A DNA stretch of 64,000 nucleotides, taken from the NCBI GenBank assembly GCA_947497905.1, contig CANMIH010000002.1:434001-498000 (forward strand), written 5' to 3'. The notes under the pieces were generated by a model. It was not told the origin of the DNA. It saw only the letters and a program-made list of their open reading frames with translations, and searched no databases. A program made the position numbers and the translations under genes. This DNA is from an uncultured Pelagimonas sp. (GTDB taxonomy: Bacteria > Pseudomonadota > Alphaproteobacteria > Rhodobacterales > Rhodobacteraceae). Of this stretch, positions 8,012 to 17,180 are shown piece after piece; the stretch's first letter is position 1; every line of letters begins with the position of its first letter.

Positions 8012-8995
8012 ATGACGACGCACCACATACTCATCGGGGCGGGCTTGGCGGCTTTGATCGCATTGCCGGGCTTTGCTCAGGATTTGGCACTGCCCCGTGG
8101 GGCAGAGGAAACGCTGAATGTGGTGCAGGATCAGGGGGCCTATGCGGTGCCACTGGGGCCGTGGAGCTTTGACGACGGTGTGCCGACCCAGCGCGTTGAA
8201 GGGCAGGTACGGGCCCAGTCCTGGCGTATTCCGGGAGGTGGAGCGACCCCGTTTCAGCTTTTGAAGCCTTTGCGCGATCAGCTGACCGAGGCCGGGTTTG
8301 ATATTCTGCTGGATTGTAGCGCAGATGTCTGTGGCGGCTTTGATTTCAGGTTTGCCACTCTTGTGCTGCCTGCTCCGGGGATGTTTGTCGATCTGGCCGG
8401 TTATCACTTTGTCTCGGCGCGGTCTTCTGCGGGTGACGTCGCCACGGTGCTGACAAGCCGCGATGATTGGGCTGGATATATCCAGATCATACGAGTGGGG
8501 GAAGATCTCGGGATCACCCAAACGGAGGGTCCCGCGGTTGATACGCAGGTCACTCCAGATCCTACAGTTGAAGCGGGTGTACCTGTGACCGACGCGGCAC
8601 CAGTGCAGGTCCCCGTTGAGGGGCTCATTGCGAAGCTTGAGCAACAAGGCCACGTGATCCTGACGGACATGATGTTCAAGTCCGGGTCGTCAACGCTGCG
8701 CGCCGGATCGATTGCGTCATTGGATCAGATTGCGGCCTATCTTGCGGCCCGACCTGAAAGACGGATCCTGTTTGTGGGGCACACAGATGCGGTGGGCAGC
8801 CTGTCGAGCAATCAGGCCCTGTCACGCAAGCGGGCACAGGCGGCCGTGACCTACCTGCGCCAGATCCACAAAACCCGCAAATCTCAGATCGGGGCGGATG
8901 GGGTCGGCTATCTTGCACCGATGACCACCAATCTGACGCCTCAGGGGCGTGACGCCAACCGCCGCGTCGAAGCCGTCCTTATCTCAACTGAATAA
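8012..8995 (+). CDS. OmpA family protein, secreted or outer-membrane associated
   Basis: A 327-residue protein with a signal peptide (LIGAGLAALIALPGFAQ, cleavage near residue 23) and a C-terminal OmpA/MotB peptidoglycan-binding domain (about residues 208-325). MMFKSGSSTLRAGS, LFVGHTDAVGSLSSNQALSRKRA and NRRVEAVL are the diagnostic pieces. The middle region has two close cysteines (ILLDCSADVCGGFDFR) and resembles no domain I can name. It probably tethers or senses the cell wall. It starts 9 bases after the AhpD-like gene, so it may be read through from that operon. Confidence 0.87.
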   Translation: MTTHHILIGAGLAALIALPGFAQDLALPRGAEETLNVVQDQGAYAVPLGPWSFDDGVPTQRVEGQVRAQSWRIPGGGATPFQLLKPLRDQLTEAGFDILLDCSADVCGGFDFRFATLVLPAPGMFVDLAGYHFVSARSSAGDVATVLTSRDDWAGYIQIIRVGEDLGITQTEGPAVDTQVTPDPTVEAGVPVTDAAPVQVPVEGLIAKLEQQGHVILTDMMFKSGSSTLRAGSIASLDQIAAYLAARPERRILFVGHTDAVGSLSSNQALSRKRAQAAVTYLRQIHKTRKSQIGADGVGYLAPMTTNLTPQGRDANRRVEAVLISTE

Positions 8996-9025
8996 TTTCG
9001 GGCAGCCATAGCCGGGACGCGCGCC

Positions 9026-9868
9026 TTAGAGCGACATCCTCAGTTCATATTGGCCGATCATCTCCTGCGCGCCCATGTGAGAAACCCACTGACGAAAAGC
9101 CGGGTCGCTGTCGCAGATGTTGATGAAGCGCATGGCGCGGCCCGGCATCTGCGTCTGAAGGGCCGCAACAAGGGCGCTTGCGATCCCGGCGCGACGCGCG
9201 GATCTGTGCACGGCAATCTGTTGCACGGTCCCGGTTTGGCTTTGTAGGGCGGCAAAGGCAATCAGATCCGATCCATCTAACAATGACAGGCAGGCGACCT
9301 GTTCGGGCAGTGCGCTGAGCGCGTGTCTGTCGTTTTGCCAGGATGGCTCCCACTCCAACAGGGCTTGGGCCTTGGGGGCGATTTCATCCCAGGTGGTTTG
9401 CTTGAACTGAAATTTGGGTGGTTCAACATGATCCGGCGCCGAGAGGCTGTAGCAATCCAGCTGTCGATGCCGGGTCATGCCCAAGGAACGATACAAGGCC
9501 TCTGCCGTGTCGTTGTTGCGTAGAACTTCGGTCTGAAAGGATCGCACTCCAACCTTTTTCAGATGTGCTAGATTTGACGTGGCCATGGCACGGGCTAGGC
9601 CCTTGGAGCGATGTGCCGGACGGGTGCCGCTTGAAATCAGATAGGCTCGGTTGTCTCGGATGGCGGTCAGCCAGATAGCCGCAACCTGTCCCTCGACAAG
9701 CGCGATGCGGGAGCTGGCCAGATCCAGACCACGCTGGCACATCATATCGGCAAACTGTTTGGTGCTGAGCTGCAACGGAATCGCATAATCCGAAAAGGCA
9801 TCCAACATGGTCTCACAGAGCATCTCCATGGATGTCTCTGATGCGGGGAGGATCGTCGGGGCAGACAT
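9026..9868 (-). CDS. Two-domain GNAT acetyltransferase
   Basis: A 280-residue protein with two GNAT modules. The first has SSGTRPAHRSKGLARAM (acetyl-CoA loop, about residues 79-95) and NDTAEALYRSLGM. The second has IAVHRSARRAGIASALVAAL near residue 218. Such duplicated GNATs acetylate amines or small metabolites; the substrate is unknown. It stands alone on the minus strand between the convergent OmpA gene and the lysR gene upstream. Confidence 0.82.
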   Translation of the reverse strand: MSAPTILPASETSMEMLCETMLDAFSDYAIPLQLSTKQFADMMCQRGLDLASSRIALVEGQVAAIWLTAIRDNRAYLISSGTRPAHRSKGLARAMATSNLAHLKKVGVRSFQTEVLRNNDTAEALYRSLGMTRHRQLDCYSLSAPDHVEPPKFQFKQTTWDEIAPKAQALLEWEPSWQNDRHALSALPEQVACLSLLDGSDLIAFAALQSQTGTVQQIAVHRSARRAGIASALVAALQTQMPGRAMRFINICDSDPAFRQWVSHMGAQEMIGQYELRMSL

Positions 9869-10020
9869 TGCGGGTTCTCCTGCTCAATGTGCGAAGCTGG
9901 TGCTGAAATCAAAAGATGAATTGCAGAATTCAGTCTACCCAACCGGGCGAAGAGGAAAACAGAGAAAACGTTTCGCAATGAATCTGTATGATACGTCTTC
10001 CAAAGCGTTGCGGATTGAAT

Positions 10021-10055
10021 CAAAACGCCCAGTCACCATTGAGGCGCTGGGCGTT
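10021..10055 (-). terminator. Rho-independent terminator after lysR
   Basis: On the minus strand AACGCCCAG and CTGGGCGTT (plus 10047-10055 and 10024-10032) form a 9-bp stem that runs into TTTTG. It lies 28 bases after the lysR stop. Confidence 0.7.
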
Positions 10056-10082
10056 GCGTTAAGCGAGGTTCCTGACAGGGGC

Positions 10083-10988
10083 TTACCAGACCAGCGGGCC
10101 TTTGTCGGCAAAGGCATGGGCAAGGAAATCGATAAATGCGCGTACTTTGGGCTGGGTAAAGCGGCCCGGTGGGTAAACGGCATAGACGCCTTGTGTTTCC
10201 ACCGGCAGATCCGGGATGGCGTCTTCGACCAGACCGGCCTCCATGGCGTCATGGTACAAGTACGACGGCAGATAGGCGATGCCCAGACCAGCGGTGCAGG
10301 CGTTCAGCAGCGATTGACCATCATTGACGGTCAACCAACCGGCCGTGCGCACCTGACGCTTTTCACCCGATGGTGCGGTCAGTTTCCAGACATTGCCCGA
10401 GGCCTGGTTCGAATAATGCAAAAGCTTGTGTTCATTCAGATCGTCGATGCGCTGCGGACGGCCATATTTCTCAAAATAGCTTGGCGCGGCGATCATACGT
10501 TTCGTTGTCTCGGTCAGCTTGCGGGCCCGCAGCGTGCTGTCTTCCAGCTCACCAATGCGGATCGCCATGTCAAAGCCTTCCGAGATCAGCTCAACATAAC
10601 GGTTGTTGAGCACCATGTTCACTGTGATGTCGGGAAACTCTGCCAGAAAATCGCCCAAAACCGGCGACAGATGGTTCACTCCGAAATCGGTGGCGACCGA
10701 AATCCGCAACAGGCCTGACGGCGCGGATTGCATCGAGGTGACAAGCGCATCTGCTTCCCCGGCATCGTTCAGCACGCGGCGGGCGCGGTCATAATAGGCA
10801 AGGCCAATTTCCGTAGGGCTCACCCGGCGCGTCGTGCGGTTCAGAAGTCGGGCGCCGAGACGGGCCTCAAGCGATGACACATGTTTGGATACTGCGGATT
10901 TTGAGATCCCCATTTTCTTGGCGGCATCGGTAAAGCCACCTTGGTCCACCACAGTGGCAAATGCTTCCATTTCGGTCAGGCGGTCCAT
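10083..10988 (-). CDS. LysR family transcriptional regulator
   Basis: A 301-residue regulator with an N-terminal winged helix-turn-helix (MEAFATVVDQGGFTDAAKKM, then GISKSAVSKHVSSLEARLG, residues about 7-46) and a periplasmic-binding-protein-like effector domain. It is of the common LysR type with a MDRLTEMEAF start, whose targets are often a divergent or adjacent transporter or oxidoreductase. Here neither neighbour is divergent within a short distance, so the target is unknown. It ends in a clear terminator. Confidence 0.9.
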   Translation of the reverse strand: MDRLTEMEAFATVVDQGGFTDAAKKMGISKSAVSKHVSSLEARLGARLLNRTTRRVSPTEIGLAYYDRARRVLNDAGEADALVTSMQSAPSGLLRISVATDFGVNHLSPVLGDFLAEFPDITVNMVLNNRYVELISEGFDMAIRIGELEDSTLRARKLTETTKRMIAAPSYFEKYGRPQRIDDLNEHKLLHYSNQASGNVWKLTAPSGEKRQVRTAGWLTVNDGQSLLNACTAGLGIAYLPSYLYHDAMEAGLVEDAIPDLPVETQGVYAVYPPGRFTQPKVRAFIDFLAHAFADKGPLVW

Positions 10989-11162
10989 GCTCAGGTCCTC
11001 AATTCACGTTTGTCTTGCAGCTTGTATGGCGGCGAAAAAGGGCGCGATTGGGGCAGTGGACAGACAATACCGGGGAATTTAGACGGTCTGTTTGAGATTG
11101 CGAAACAACGAATTGTTAAGACTGTGCGCAAACCGTGGATAGGCTAAGGTATTGGAAACAAA

Positions 11163-11876
11163 TCAGAGCGCTGCAGCAAACTGTTGGGCCGCATTCTGGA
11201 CAAATTGGGCATCGGTGCCACCAATCAAAAGAAAGCGGTGGTTCTGGTCTGCCCAGCTGGCGGCCTGCATGCCTGCCAGTTGCTGTGCTTCGAGGTCTGT
11301 GGCGTCGCCTGATTTATTCAGGATGCACAGAGCATAAGGGACGCCATCGGGACCGCGATACGCGATCTGGATCAACACACGCCCCTCAAACCCCAGAGCT
11401 TGGGCTCTGCGAAATTCAAGTTGCGGCACATCGGGCAATCCGGTCAGGTCCCGTCCTAAGGCATCAGACAGGCGGGCCAGATCCGCAGCCCCATCCGCAG
11501 GCACCGATGCCAGCGTCTGTGGAATATAGAGTGCCTGATAGGCGGCTACGTCCTGATGCCAGGGTTCGATCGCGTGGCTGCGCCAAAGCATGGGGGCAAC
11601 GGCCAAGAGAAGACCGGCGGCCAACCCGATCAATCCACCGGCGATCCATCCAGATGACGTTCTCTGCGTTTGAACCGGTAGCGAGGGCATCGGAGGGGCG
11701 AGCTGTAATGCTTCTGCAAACATAGACTCGGCCAGCGCGCGCCCACCGCGCAGCTCTGCTAGACGCGCTTGCAAAGCAGGACTGTCCGCCGCTTTGATCC
11801 GCTGGGACAGGTCTCCGGAGGCTTCGCCATCCAACCAGGCCGTCAGATCTTCGTCAGAGAAGGCGTCCAGCGTCAT
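11163..11876 (-). CDS. Membrane anti-sigma factor partner of the ECF sigma factor
   Basis: A 237-residue protein with a short cytoplasmic N-terminal domain beginning DEDLTAWLDGEASGDLS, typical of anti-sigma factors. A single transmembrane helix follows (about residues 75-98, GWIAGGLIGLAAGLLLAVAP), then a periplasmic domain. The zinc-binding H-x3-C-x2-C motif of ZAS anti-sigmas is not seen. It starts inside the sigma gene's end (4-base overlap), the standard arrangement for a sigma factor held at the membrane until a periplasmic signal arrives. The signal is unknown. Confidence 0.8.
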   Translation of the reverse strand: MTLDAFSDEDLTAWLDGEASGDLSQRIKAADSPALQARLAELRGGRALAESMFAEALQLAPPMPSLPVQTQRTSSGWIAGGLIGLAAGLLLAVAPMLWRSHAIEPWHQDVAAYQALYIPQTLASVPADGAADLARLSDALGRDLTGLPDVPQLEFRRAQALGFEGRVLIQIAYRGPDGVPYALCILNKSGDATDLEAQQLAGMQAASWADQNHRFLLIGGTDAQFVQNAAQQFAAAL

Positions 11877-12403
11877 GTACCCTTTTCCTTTTGTTCACCT
11901 GCCAGAGTGGTCAACCGTTTGCGAGCGGCGGCCAGACGGCTCATCACGGTCCCAATTGGAATCTCGAGCACCTCGGCGGCCTCGGCATATCGGAACCCTT
12001 CGACATAGACCAGTAACACCGTCACGCGCTGTGCTTCGGGCAGCTGCTCTATAAAGGAGAACACCTCTCGGGCCAGAATATTCACTTCTGTGGATGAGGA
12101 CGTGTCAGGAAGATCCACGTCTTCAACGGGCACCAGACCACCCCCCTGTCGCACACGCCGCGCGCGCAGTTCATTGAGCCAGAGGTTATGCGCCATGCGA
12201 AATAGCCAGCGGTCCAGATGGGTTTCGGGATCGAAGAGATGCGCTTTTTCCAAGGCTCGGATCGAAGTCATCTGGGCAAGCTCATTGGCCCAATCACGTT
12301 GACCGGTTTGTGCCAAGCAATAGCGCCACAGTCTGGGAAAGACCTCTTCCAGCCCATCCCGTATCCGTTGTTCTCCAGTTTTTTTGAAAAACTGCCGAAT
12401 AAT
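11873..12403 (-). CDS. ECF-type RNA polymerase sigma factor (start codon uncertain)
   Basis: Sigma-70 family factor with region 2 (FPRLWRYCLAQTGQRDWANE, then DRWLFRMAHNLWLNELRARR) and region 4 (LPEAQRVTVLLVYVEGFRYA, then IPIGTVMSRLAAARKRL). It directs RNA polymerase to a small regulon and is controlled by the overlapping anti-sigma gene. The shortest usual start is a TTG at 12316, but that would cut off the start of region 2. Extending upstream, the frame has no ATG, GTG or TTG. Tandem ATT codons at 12403 and 12400 sit 5 bases after a GAGGGAGA ribosome site, so an IF3-like ATT start is possible and is used here. The DUF4399 gene is divergent. Confidence 0.75.
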   Translation of the reverse strand: MIRQFFKKTGEQRIRDGLEEVFPRLWRYCLAQTGQRDWANELAQMTSIRALEKAHLFDPETHLDRWLFRMAHNLWLNELRARRVRQGGGLVPVEDVDLPDTSSSTEVNILAREVFSFIEQLPEAQRVTVLLVYVEGFRYAEAAEVLEIPIGTVMSRLAAARKRLTTLAGEQKEKGT

Positions 12404-12472
12404 ACCCGTCTCCCTCGTGTTTGTTTCTATAGGACGCGCAAGCCGTCCCGAGCAACAAAGGGAAACAGACCT

Positions 12473-12916
12473 ATGAAAAATGTGATCGTAGCAGTAGCTG
12501 CAACATTTATGACCGCAACCATGGCCTTGGCCGGTGAAACACCATCGCCCGAGGGGGCAGAGGTTTATTTTATCAATCTCTCAGATGGGGACACTGTGCA
12601 GGGCAAGGTCTCTGTGGTGTTTGGTCTGAAGGGCATGGGCGTGGCCCCCGCTGGGACCGAGAAGGAAAACACCGGGCACCACCATCTCCTGATTGATCGC
12701 GTGCCCTTTGGCGAAGGTGCTGAGGATGCGGATATGACCGCCGATGGCCTTTATGCGGATGACAATCACAAACACTTTGGCGGTGGCCAGACGGAAACCA
12801 CGCTTGATCTGGCGCCGGGGACCCATACGCTCCAGATGGTGTTGGGCGACATGTACCACGTGCCGCACAATCCGCCGGTTGTGTCCGAGGTGATTACAAT
12901 TACCGTGACCGAATAG
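12473..12916 (+). CDS. DUF4399 periplasmic protein
   Basis: A 147-residue exported protein with a signal peptide (MKNVIVAVAATFMTATMALA). It belongs to the DUF4399 type, recognisable from NLSDGDTVQGKVSVVFGLKG (about residues 36-55), GHHHLLID near residue 66 and DDNHKHFGGGQTET near residue 100. Several clustered histidines suggest a metal-binding surface, but function is unknown. It is divergent from the ECF sigma/anti-sigma pair with about 70 bases between, so it may belong to that regulon; this is inference. It converges with the AEC transporter, 2 bases apart. Confidence 0.82.
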   Translation: MKNVIVAVAATFMTATMALAGETPSPEGAEVYFINLSDGDTVQGKVSVVFGLKGMGVAPAGTEKENTGHHHLLIDRVPFGEGAEDADMTADGLYADDNHKHFGGGQTETTLDLAPGTHTLQMVLGDMYHVPHNPPVVSEVITITVTE

Positions 12917-12918
12917 GG

Positions 12919-13827
12919 TCAGAAGGTCAGTTCAATAAGCGTGATCCACAGCGGCAAGGTCGCTGCGCTGAGCAAAGTGGATTGCGCGACAAGGGTCGCG
13001 GAGAGCTCGCGATCCGCACCAAAGCCCGCCGCCAGCACATGAGAGGCCGAGGCGGTGGGCAGGGCACCAAACAAGACCAGAGTACGGGCCAGAACCGGAT
13101 CGACCTGCAACAGAAGGCAGGCGGCAAAGGTCAGGGCGGGCAGAATAGCAAGTTTGGTGGCGACGAGAATACCACTGAACCGATCCAACCGCGCCAGGGC
13201 CCCCCAGTTCATCGTCGCCCCCACGGAAATCAGCGCCACAGGAATCGCGGCAGTGGCCAGCATTTCAAGTGGAGCCATCAGCGGGGCCGGGATCTGCAGG
13301 CCCGAAACCCCTACAATCACCCCAGAGACTGAGGCGATCAGGAATGGATTGCGCAGCACCTTGATCAGGGTTTGACCCAGGCTGCCCTGACCACGCGACA
13401 GAGCAGACACCGCAAAGACATTAGCCAGCGGAATCGCCATGCCCACCGCCACGGCCAGCTCGGCCAAAGGAGGCTCGCTCAGCGTTGCCGCCGCGACAAA
13501 GGCCAAGGCGGTGTTGAAACGCCAGGCGGTTTGCCAGGCCCCGGCGAAATCGACAAAGCGGTCTGGCCCAAATCGGCGCGCGGCATAGCCGATCACCAGT
13601 GCCGCGGTGAGCATGGCCCAGACCGCAGGGCCAATGCTGAGGATGTCGCGTGGGGCAATGGGACGGCCTGAGGCTGCCACAAAAATCAGGGCAGGAAAGA
13701 GGATTTCAAAGTTGAGCTTGTCCAACCCCTGCCAGGCGTTCACGGAAAGACGTTTGCGCACAACGCCACCCAGCGTCACCATCAACATGCTGGGCATCAG
13801 TCCCAAAAGGATTGTTAGAAATACCAT
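12919..13827 (-). CDS. AEC (auxin efflux carrier) family transporter
   Basis: A 302-residue inner-membrane protein with about eight to ten hydrophobic helices distributed over its length, the AEC/MleP-like fold. The N-terminal half has the family-like KLNFEILFPALIFVAAS (about residues 37-53), and the C-terminal part has LFGALPTASASHVLAAGFG (about residues 248-266). Relatives export or exchange carboxylates such as malate or malonate. The substrate is not predictable here. It is downstream of creD on the same strand, 84 bases away with an intervening hairpin. Confidence 0.85.
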   Translation of the reverse strand: MVFLTILLGLMPSMLMVTLGGVVRKRLSVNAWQGLDKLNFEILFPALIFVAASGRPIAPRDILSIGPAVWAMLTAALVIGYAARRFGPDRFVDFAGAWQTAWRFNTALAFVAAATLSEPPLAELAVAVGMAIPLANVFAVSALSRGQGSLGQTLIKVLRNPFLIASVSGVIVGVSGLQIPAPLMAPLEMLATAAIPVALISVGATMNWGALARLDRFSGILVATKLAILPALTFAACLLLQVDPVLARTLVLFGALPTASASHVLAAGFGADRELSATLVAQSTLLSAATLPLWITLIELTF

Positions 13828-13869
13828 TTGCCCTATCCGCTCACGCCCACGCGCTGACGGGGCTTCGAA

Positions 13870-13896
13870 ATCTGCGCCAGTTTTAGCGGCGCAGAT
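13870..13896 (-). terminator. Hairpin between creD and the AEC transporter
   Basis: ATCTGCGCC (13870-13878) and GGCGCAGAT (13888-13896) form a perfect 9-bp stem. On the minus strand it is followed only by TTTCG, so termination of creD would be partial. Confidence 0.45.
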
Positions 13897-13911
13897 CCGG
13901 GCGGCAAGGGG

Positions 13912-15360
13912 TTATGCCTCTTCGTCGGGTTTTGCAGGCTCTGGCCAGGGCAGTTTGCGTTGGGCCGTGGTTTCAGGTGCCTTATCTTTGGGCGGTTTGA
14001 CCTTCTTGGGCTTTTCAGGCCCGTACCAATCCTCGTTGCGGGTGGCGATCATGGTCACGGCTAGAGCCAGGAAGGCCAGTGTCGATCCAGCCAGAAGTGC
14101 GTAATCTGCGGACTTCAGGATGAGATAAAGCACGGTATAGACCACAATCAGTGCGGCGCTCAGAACCCAAACCCGTGTGCCCATCTTCAGGCCAATGATC
14201 CCAAACAGCGTAAGCAGGGCAATCGTGGCGCCCGAGGAAATAAGATAACTCAGCTCAAACCCCAGATGTTCGGCATAGGCGACCATCAACAGAACAAAAA
14301 TCGTCTGGGCCAGACCCACGAGGATATACTGCACCGGGTGGGTGGGCTTGGCGCTGGATTTCTCGGTCAACAGGATGGTGAGAAAGGTCAGCGCGATAAA
14401 GAGAATACCATAGCGCGCCGCACGAAAGGCCTTTTGGTAAAAGTCATTTGGTTCGATCAGGCGCACGCCAAAGGTGATCTCATGCGACCGCGCCCGGTGA
14501 TAGCTGTCATCGCGGCTGACCTGCGGCAGGGTGCGGGCCAGATGCGGGATGCTCCAGTTGGCCGTAAACCCCTCGTCGGTGATGTCACGGGTGTTGGGTA
14601 GAAACCCACCCGAGAAAGATGGATGCGGCCAGTCGCTTGTCAGGGTGATGTCGCTAGAACGACCCACGGGCGAGACAAAGATCTCCTGTGCCCCGTTAAA
14701 CCCCATCTTGAGCTGATAAGATGTTGTCTCGCGCGGATCCTGTGCTGCTGCCACAAATCCGGCACTCTCAGTGAGCGGTTCAGAGGACAAAACCCGCCCA
14801 TCCGCTGTCATCTCGGCCACACCCCGCAGGGCCCGGTTTGCGCTGACATGGATGTGGATTTCCGCCAGATCCCAAAGCACGCTCTCATTGTCCTGCACCA
14901 CCCGCGAGACGGATGCCGTGTCGAAATCGAACTGCATTTCGGCCTGCGCTGTATAAACCGGCGCGCGGAAAATGCCGCGGCTGCGGATCTCGGTTTCACT
15001 GTTGATGTTAGCTGTAAACTGATCGGGGTAGAGATAGATCGGTTTAACGCGGGAAATCCCAGTTTCCTCATAGCGCTCGACCAGTTCTTTGCCAGTTGTG
15101 GCATCGATCATGGCCAAACCGGTGGCTGGATCGATTTTGGGGCGTGTTTTGACCTGCGTATAGGGGCGTTCCACGGGAATCACCATCACGGGTCCAGACA
15201 GGCTTTGCCGACCGCCCCATTCCTGTCCCACCGTGTCGATGGTGGATTGGGAATAGTGTTTGCGGGCGTTGATCACCTCGGCGGCGAAAAACAGCGGGAT
15301 GAACATGATCAGGGCCAGAACCCCAACTATGGCAAAGCGCATACCGGTGGATCGAAGCAT
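13912..15360 (-). CDS. creD: Cell envelope integrity protein CreD (inner membrane)
   Basis: A 482-residue CreD homologue. It has one N-terminal transmembrane helix (about 8-26), a large periplasmic domain with GPVMVIPVERPY near residue 55, and a C-terminal cluster of membrane helices (about 310-445). CreD is the effector of CreBC/BlrAB-type envelope and beta-lactam stress systems in other bacteria; no creBC pair is present here. The C-terminal tail is rich in K, P and E and likely cytoplasmic. The start at 15360 (MLRSTGMRF) removes an unsupported 26-residue extension. Confidence 0.88.
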   Translation of the reverse strand: MLRSTGMRFAIVGVLALIMFIPLFFAAEVINARKHYSQSTIDTVGQEWGGRQSLSGPVMVIPVERPYTQVKTRPKIDPATGLAMIDATTGKELVERYEETGISRVKPIYLYPDQFTANINSETEIRSRGIFRAPVYTAQAEMQFDFDTASVSRVVQDNESVLWDLAEIHIHVSANRALRGVAEMTADGRVLSSEPLTESAGFVAAAQDPRETTSYQLKMGFNGAQEIFVSPVGRSSDITLTSDWPHPSFSGGFLPNTRDITDEGFTANWSIPHLARTLPQVSRDDSYHRARSHEITFGVRLIEPNDFYQKAFRAARYGILFIALTFLTILLTEKSSAKPTHPVQYILVGLAQTIFVLLMVAYAEHLGFELSYLISSGATIALLTLFGIIGLKMGTRVWVLSAALIVVYTVLYLILKSADYALLAGSTLAFLALAVTMIATRNEDWYGPEKPKKVKPPKDKAPETTAQRKLPWPEPAKPDEEA

Positions 15361-15547
15361 GACGGACCTTTCGTTTTGTCGAGAACATAAGGCCTGAGCT
15401 CGGACTGGTGGACCAGTCAGGAAAACCAGTCTCGGCAAGGGGTTGCCGATACCCCCTGCCTTGCAGCTCGCATTAGGCCGTTAGGTTTCAATAGAAATCT
15501 CATGGTTTGGGGCTATGGTTGTTTCAAGACCTGCTCACGGAGCCTGC

Positions 15548-17131
15548 ATGGCCAAATCAGACGATGACACCGCCCTGTTTCAAAGTATTGCGGAGAGCAT
15601 ACCGGGATATATCTTCCGCTACCGTCGCAATCCTGACGGAAGTGAGGGGCTGGACTATGTAAGCCCCGGTATCAAAACCATCTGGGAGCCTATCGAAGGG
15701 GAGGACATCGGCGATCCTGCAAAGCACTGGAACCGGATTGTGCCCGAGGATCTGCCGGTTCTGTCCAAATCCATTGAGACGGCCATTGCGCGCGGTGGCG
15801 ACTGGGATGTGCGCTATCGCATCCTAATGCGGGATAAGACGGTGAAGTGGTTGCATGGCCGGGGCAAAGTGGTGGCCCATGACGACGGCACGATTATCGG
15901 TGATGGCATGATCGTTGACGTCACCGAGCAGGTTGCCACCGAAACACAACTGCGCGCCACCATGATGCAATTGGGGCAAGCCCAGAAAATGGAGGCGATT
16001 GGGCGAATTGCGGGTGGCATCTCTCACGATTTCAATAATCTGTTGGCGATCATCAGTGGCAACGCCGACCTGATCGGCGAAATGGACGAAGGTGAGACCC
16101 CTGAAACCTATGCCGCTGAAATTGTTCATGCCTGTCAACGCGGTGGGGAATTGACCCGCCGGTTGCTGAGTTTTGCGCGTCAGGCCAAGCTCGAACCCGA
16201 AGTGACAGATGTGAATGCGGTCATCAGCCAGATCTGTACGATGTTTGCCCGGATCATCCCCGCACGTATCAAGGTGGATACCATTCTGACGGCTGGGGTC
16301 TGGCAGGTTGAAATTGATCCTAACTTTCTGGAATCCTCACTGCTCAATCTCTGTATCAATGCGCGTGACGCCATGCCCGATGGCGGGCGCCTGACCATTG
16401 AAACCAGCAATATCCGTATTTCGTCTGATTATGTGGAAGAGCGGGCTGAAGAAATTGAACCGGGTCGCTATGTCATGGTTGCTGTCTCGGACAATGGGGT
16501 TGGCATCCCGCGCGATGAGCTCTCCAAGGTGATAGAGCCATTCTATTCGACAAAGGGTCCCAATGAAGGGTCGGGCCTTGGGCTCGCCATGGTGGACGGC
16601 TTTGTTCGCCAATCGAAAGGCGCGATGCGGATCTATTCCGAAGTGGGGGTGGGGACGACCTTCAAAATCTATCTCCCGGTTGCAAACAGCGAAGCCATCG
16701 ATCTGCTACGTGCACGGCAGCAACCGAGCATGCCTGTGGCAGGTACAAGTCAGGCGCGCCTTTTGGTGGTTGAGGACGAGCCGGCGATCCTGACTCTGTT
16801 AGAGCGGATGTTGACTGCGGCAGGGTATGATGTGTTGACCGCCACCTCCGGTGATATCGCCTTAGCGCAGTACCAAGAGGCGATTGCCGATATTGATGTT
16901 CTGCTGACCGATGTTGTGGTGCCGGGCAGCGTTCAGGGGCCGGTGCTGGCCCAGCGGCTGTCTGCGTTGAACCCTGAGCTCAAGGTTGTGTTTATGTCCG
17001 GCTATCCCAATGAGGCGGCGGTCAATGGCAATGGGCTGCGCCCCAATGATCGTTTTCTGATGAAACCGGTGCTGCGCAAGGATCTGCTGAATACAATTGC
17101 AGCTGCTGTTGCTGAGACAGAAAAGGGTTGA
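15548..17131 (+). CDS. PAS-histidine kinase-receiver hybrid sensor
   Basis: A 527-residue soluble hybrid kinase. A PAS domain (about residues 10-135) is followed by a dimerisation/phosphoacceptor region with H160 in GGISHDFNNLLAIISG, then an HATPase domain (N-box LLNLCINARDAMPDGG, G1 DNGVGIP, G2 GSGLGLAMV). A C-terminal receiver domain follows (about 404-520) with acidic pair VVEDEP, phospho-acceptor D455 in LLTDVVVPG and the conserved lysine in LMKPV. There is no transmembrane segment. The H-D-F-N-N class often phosphorylates its own receiver. No separate response regulator or output gene is adjacent. The start at 15548 follows a GGAG ribosome site. Confidence 0.9.
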   Translation: MAKSDDDTALFQSIAESIPGYIFRYRRNPDGSEGLDYVSPGIKTIWEPIEGEDIGDPAKHWNRIVPEDLPVLSKSIETAIARGGDWDVRYRILMRDKTVKWLHGRGKVVAHDDGTIIGDGMIVDVTEQVATETQLRATMMQLGQAQKMEAIGRIAGGISHDFNNLLAIISGNADLIGEMDEGETPETYAAEIVHACQRGGELTRRLLSFARQAKLEPEVTDVNAVISQICTMFARIIPARIKVDTILTAGVWQVEIDPNFLESSLLNLCINARDAMPDGGRLTIETSNIRISSDYVEERAEEIEPGRYVMVAVSDNGVGIPRDELSKVIEPFYSTKGPNEGSGLGLAMVDGFVRQSKGAMRIYSEVGVGTTFKIYLPVANSEAIDLLRARQQPSMPVAGTSQARLLVVEDEPAILTLLERMLTAAGYDVLTATSGDIALAQYQEAIADIDVLLTDVVVPGSVQGPVLAQRLSALNPELKVVFMSGYPNEAAVNGNGLRPNDRFLMKPVLRKDLLNTIAAAVAETEKG

Positions 17132-17180
17132 GCCGGTGCCATAGGGCCATGGATGAGGCCCCAGGCATCTGTCTCGTCAA

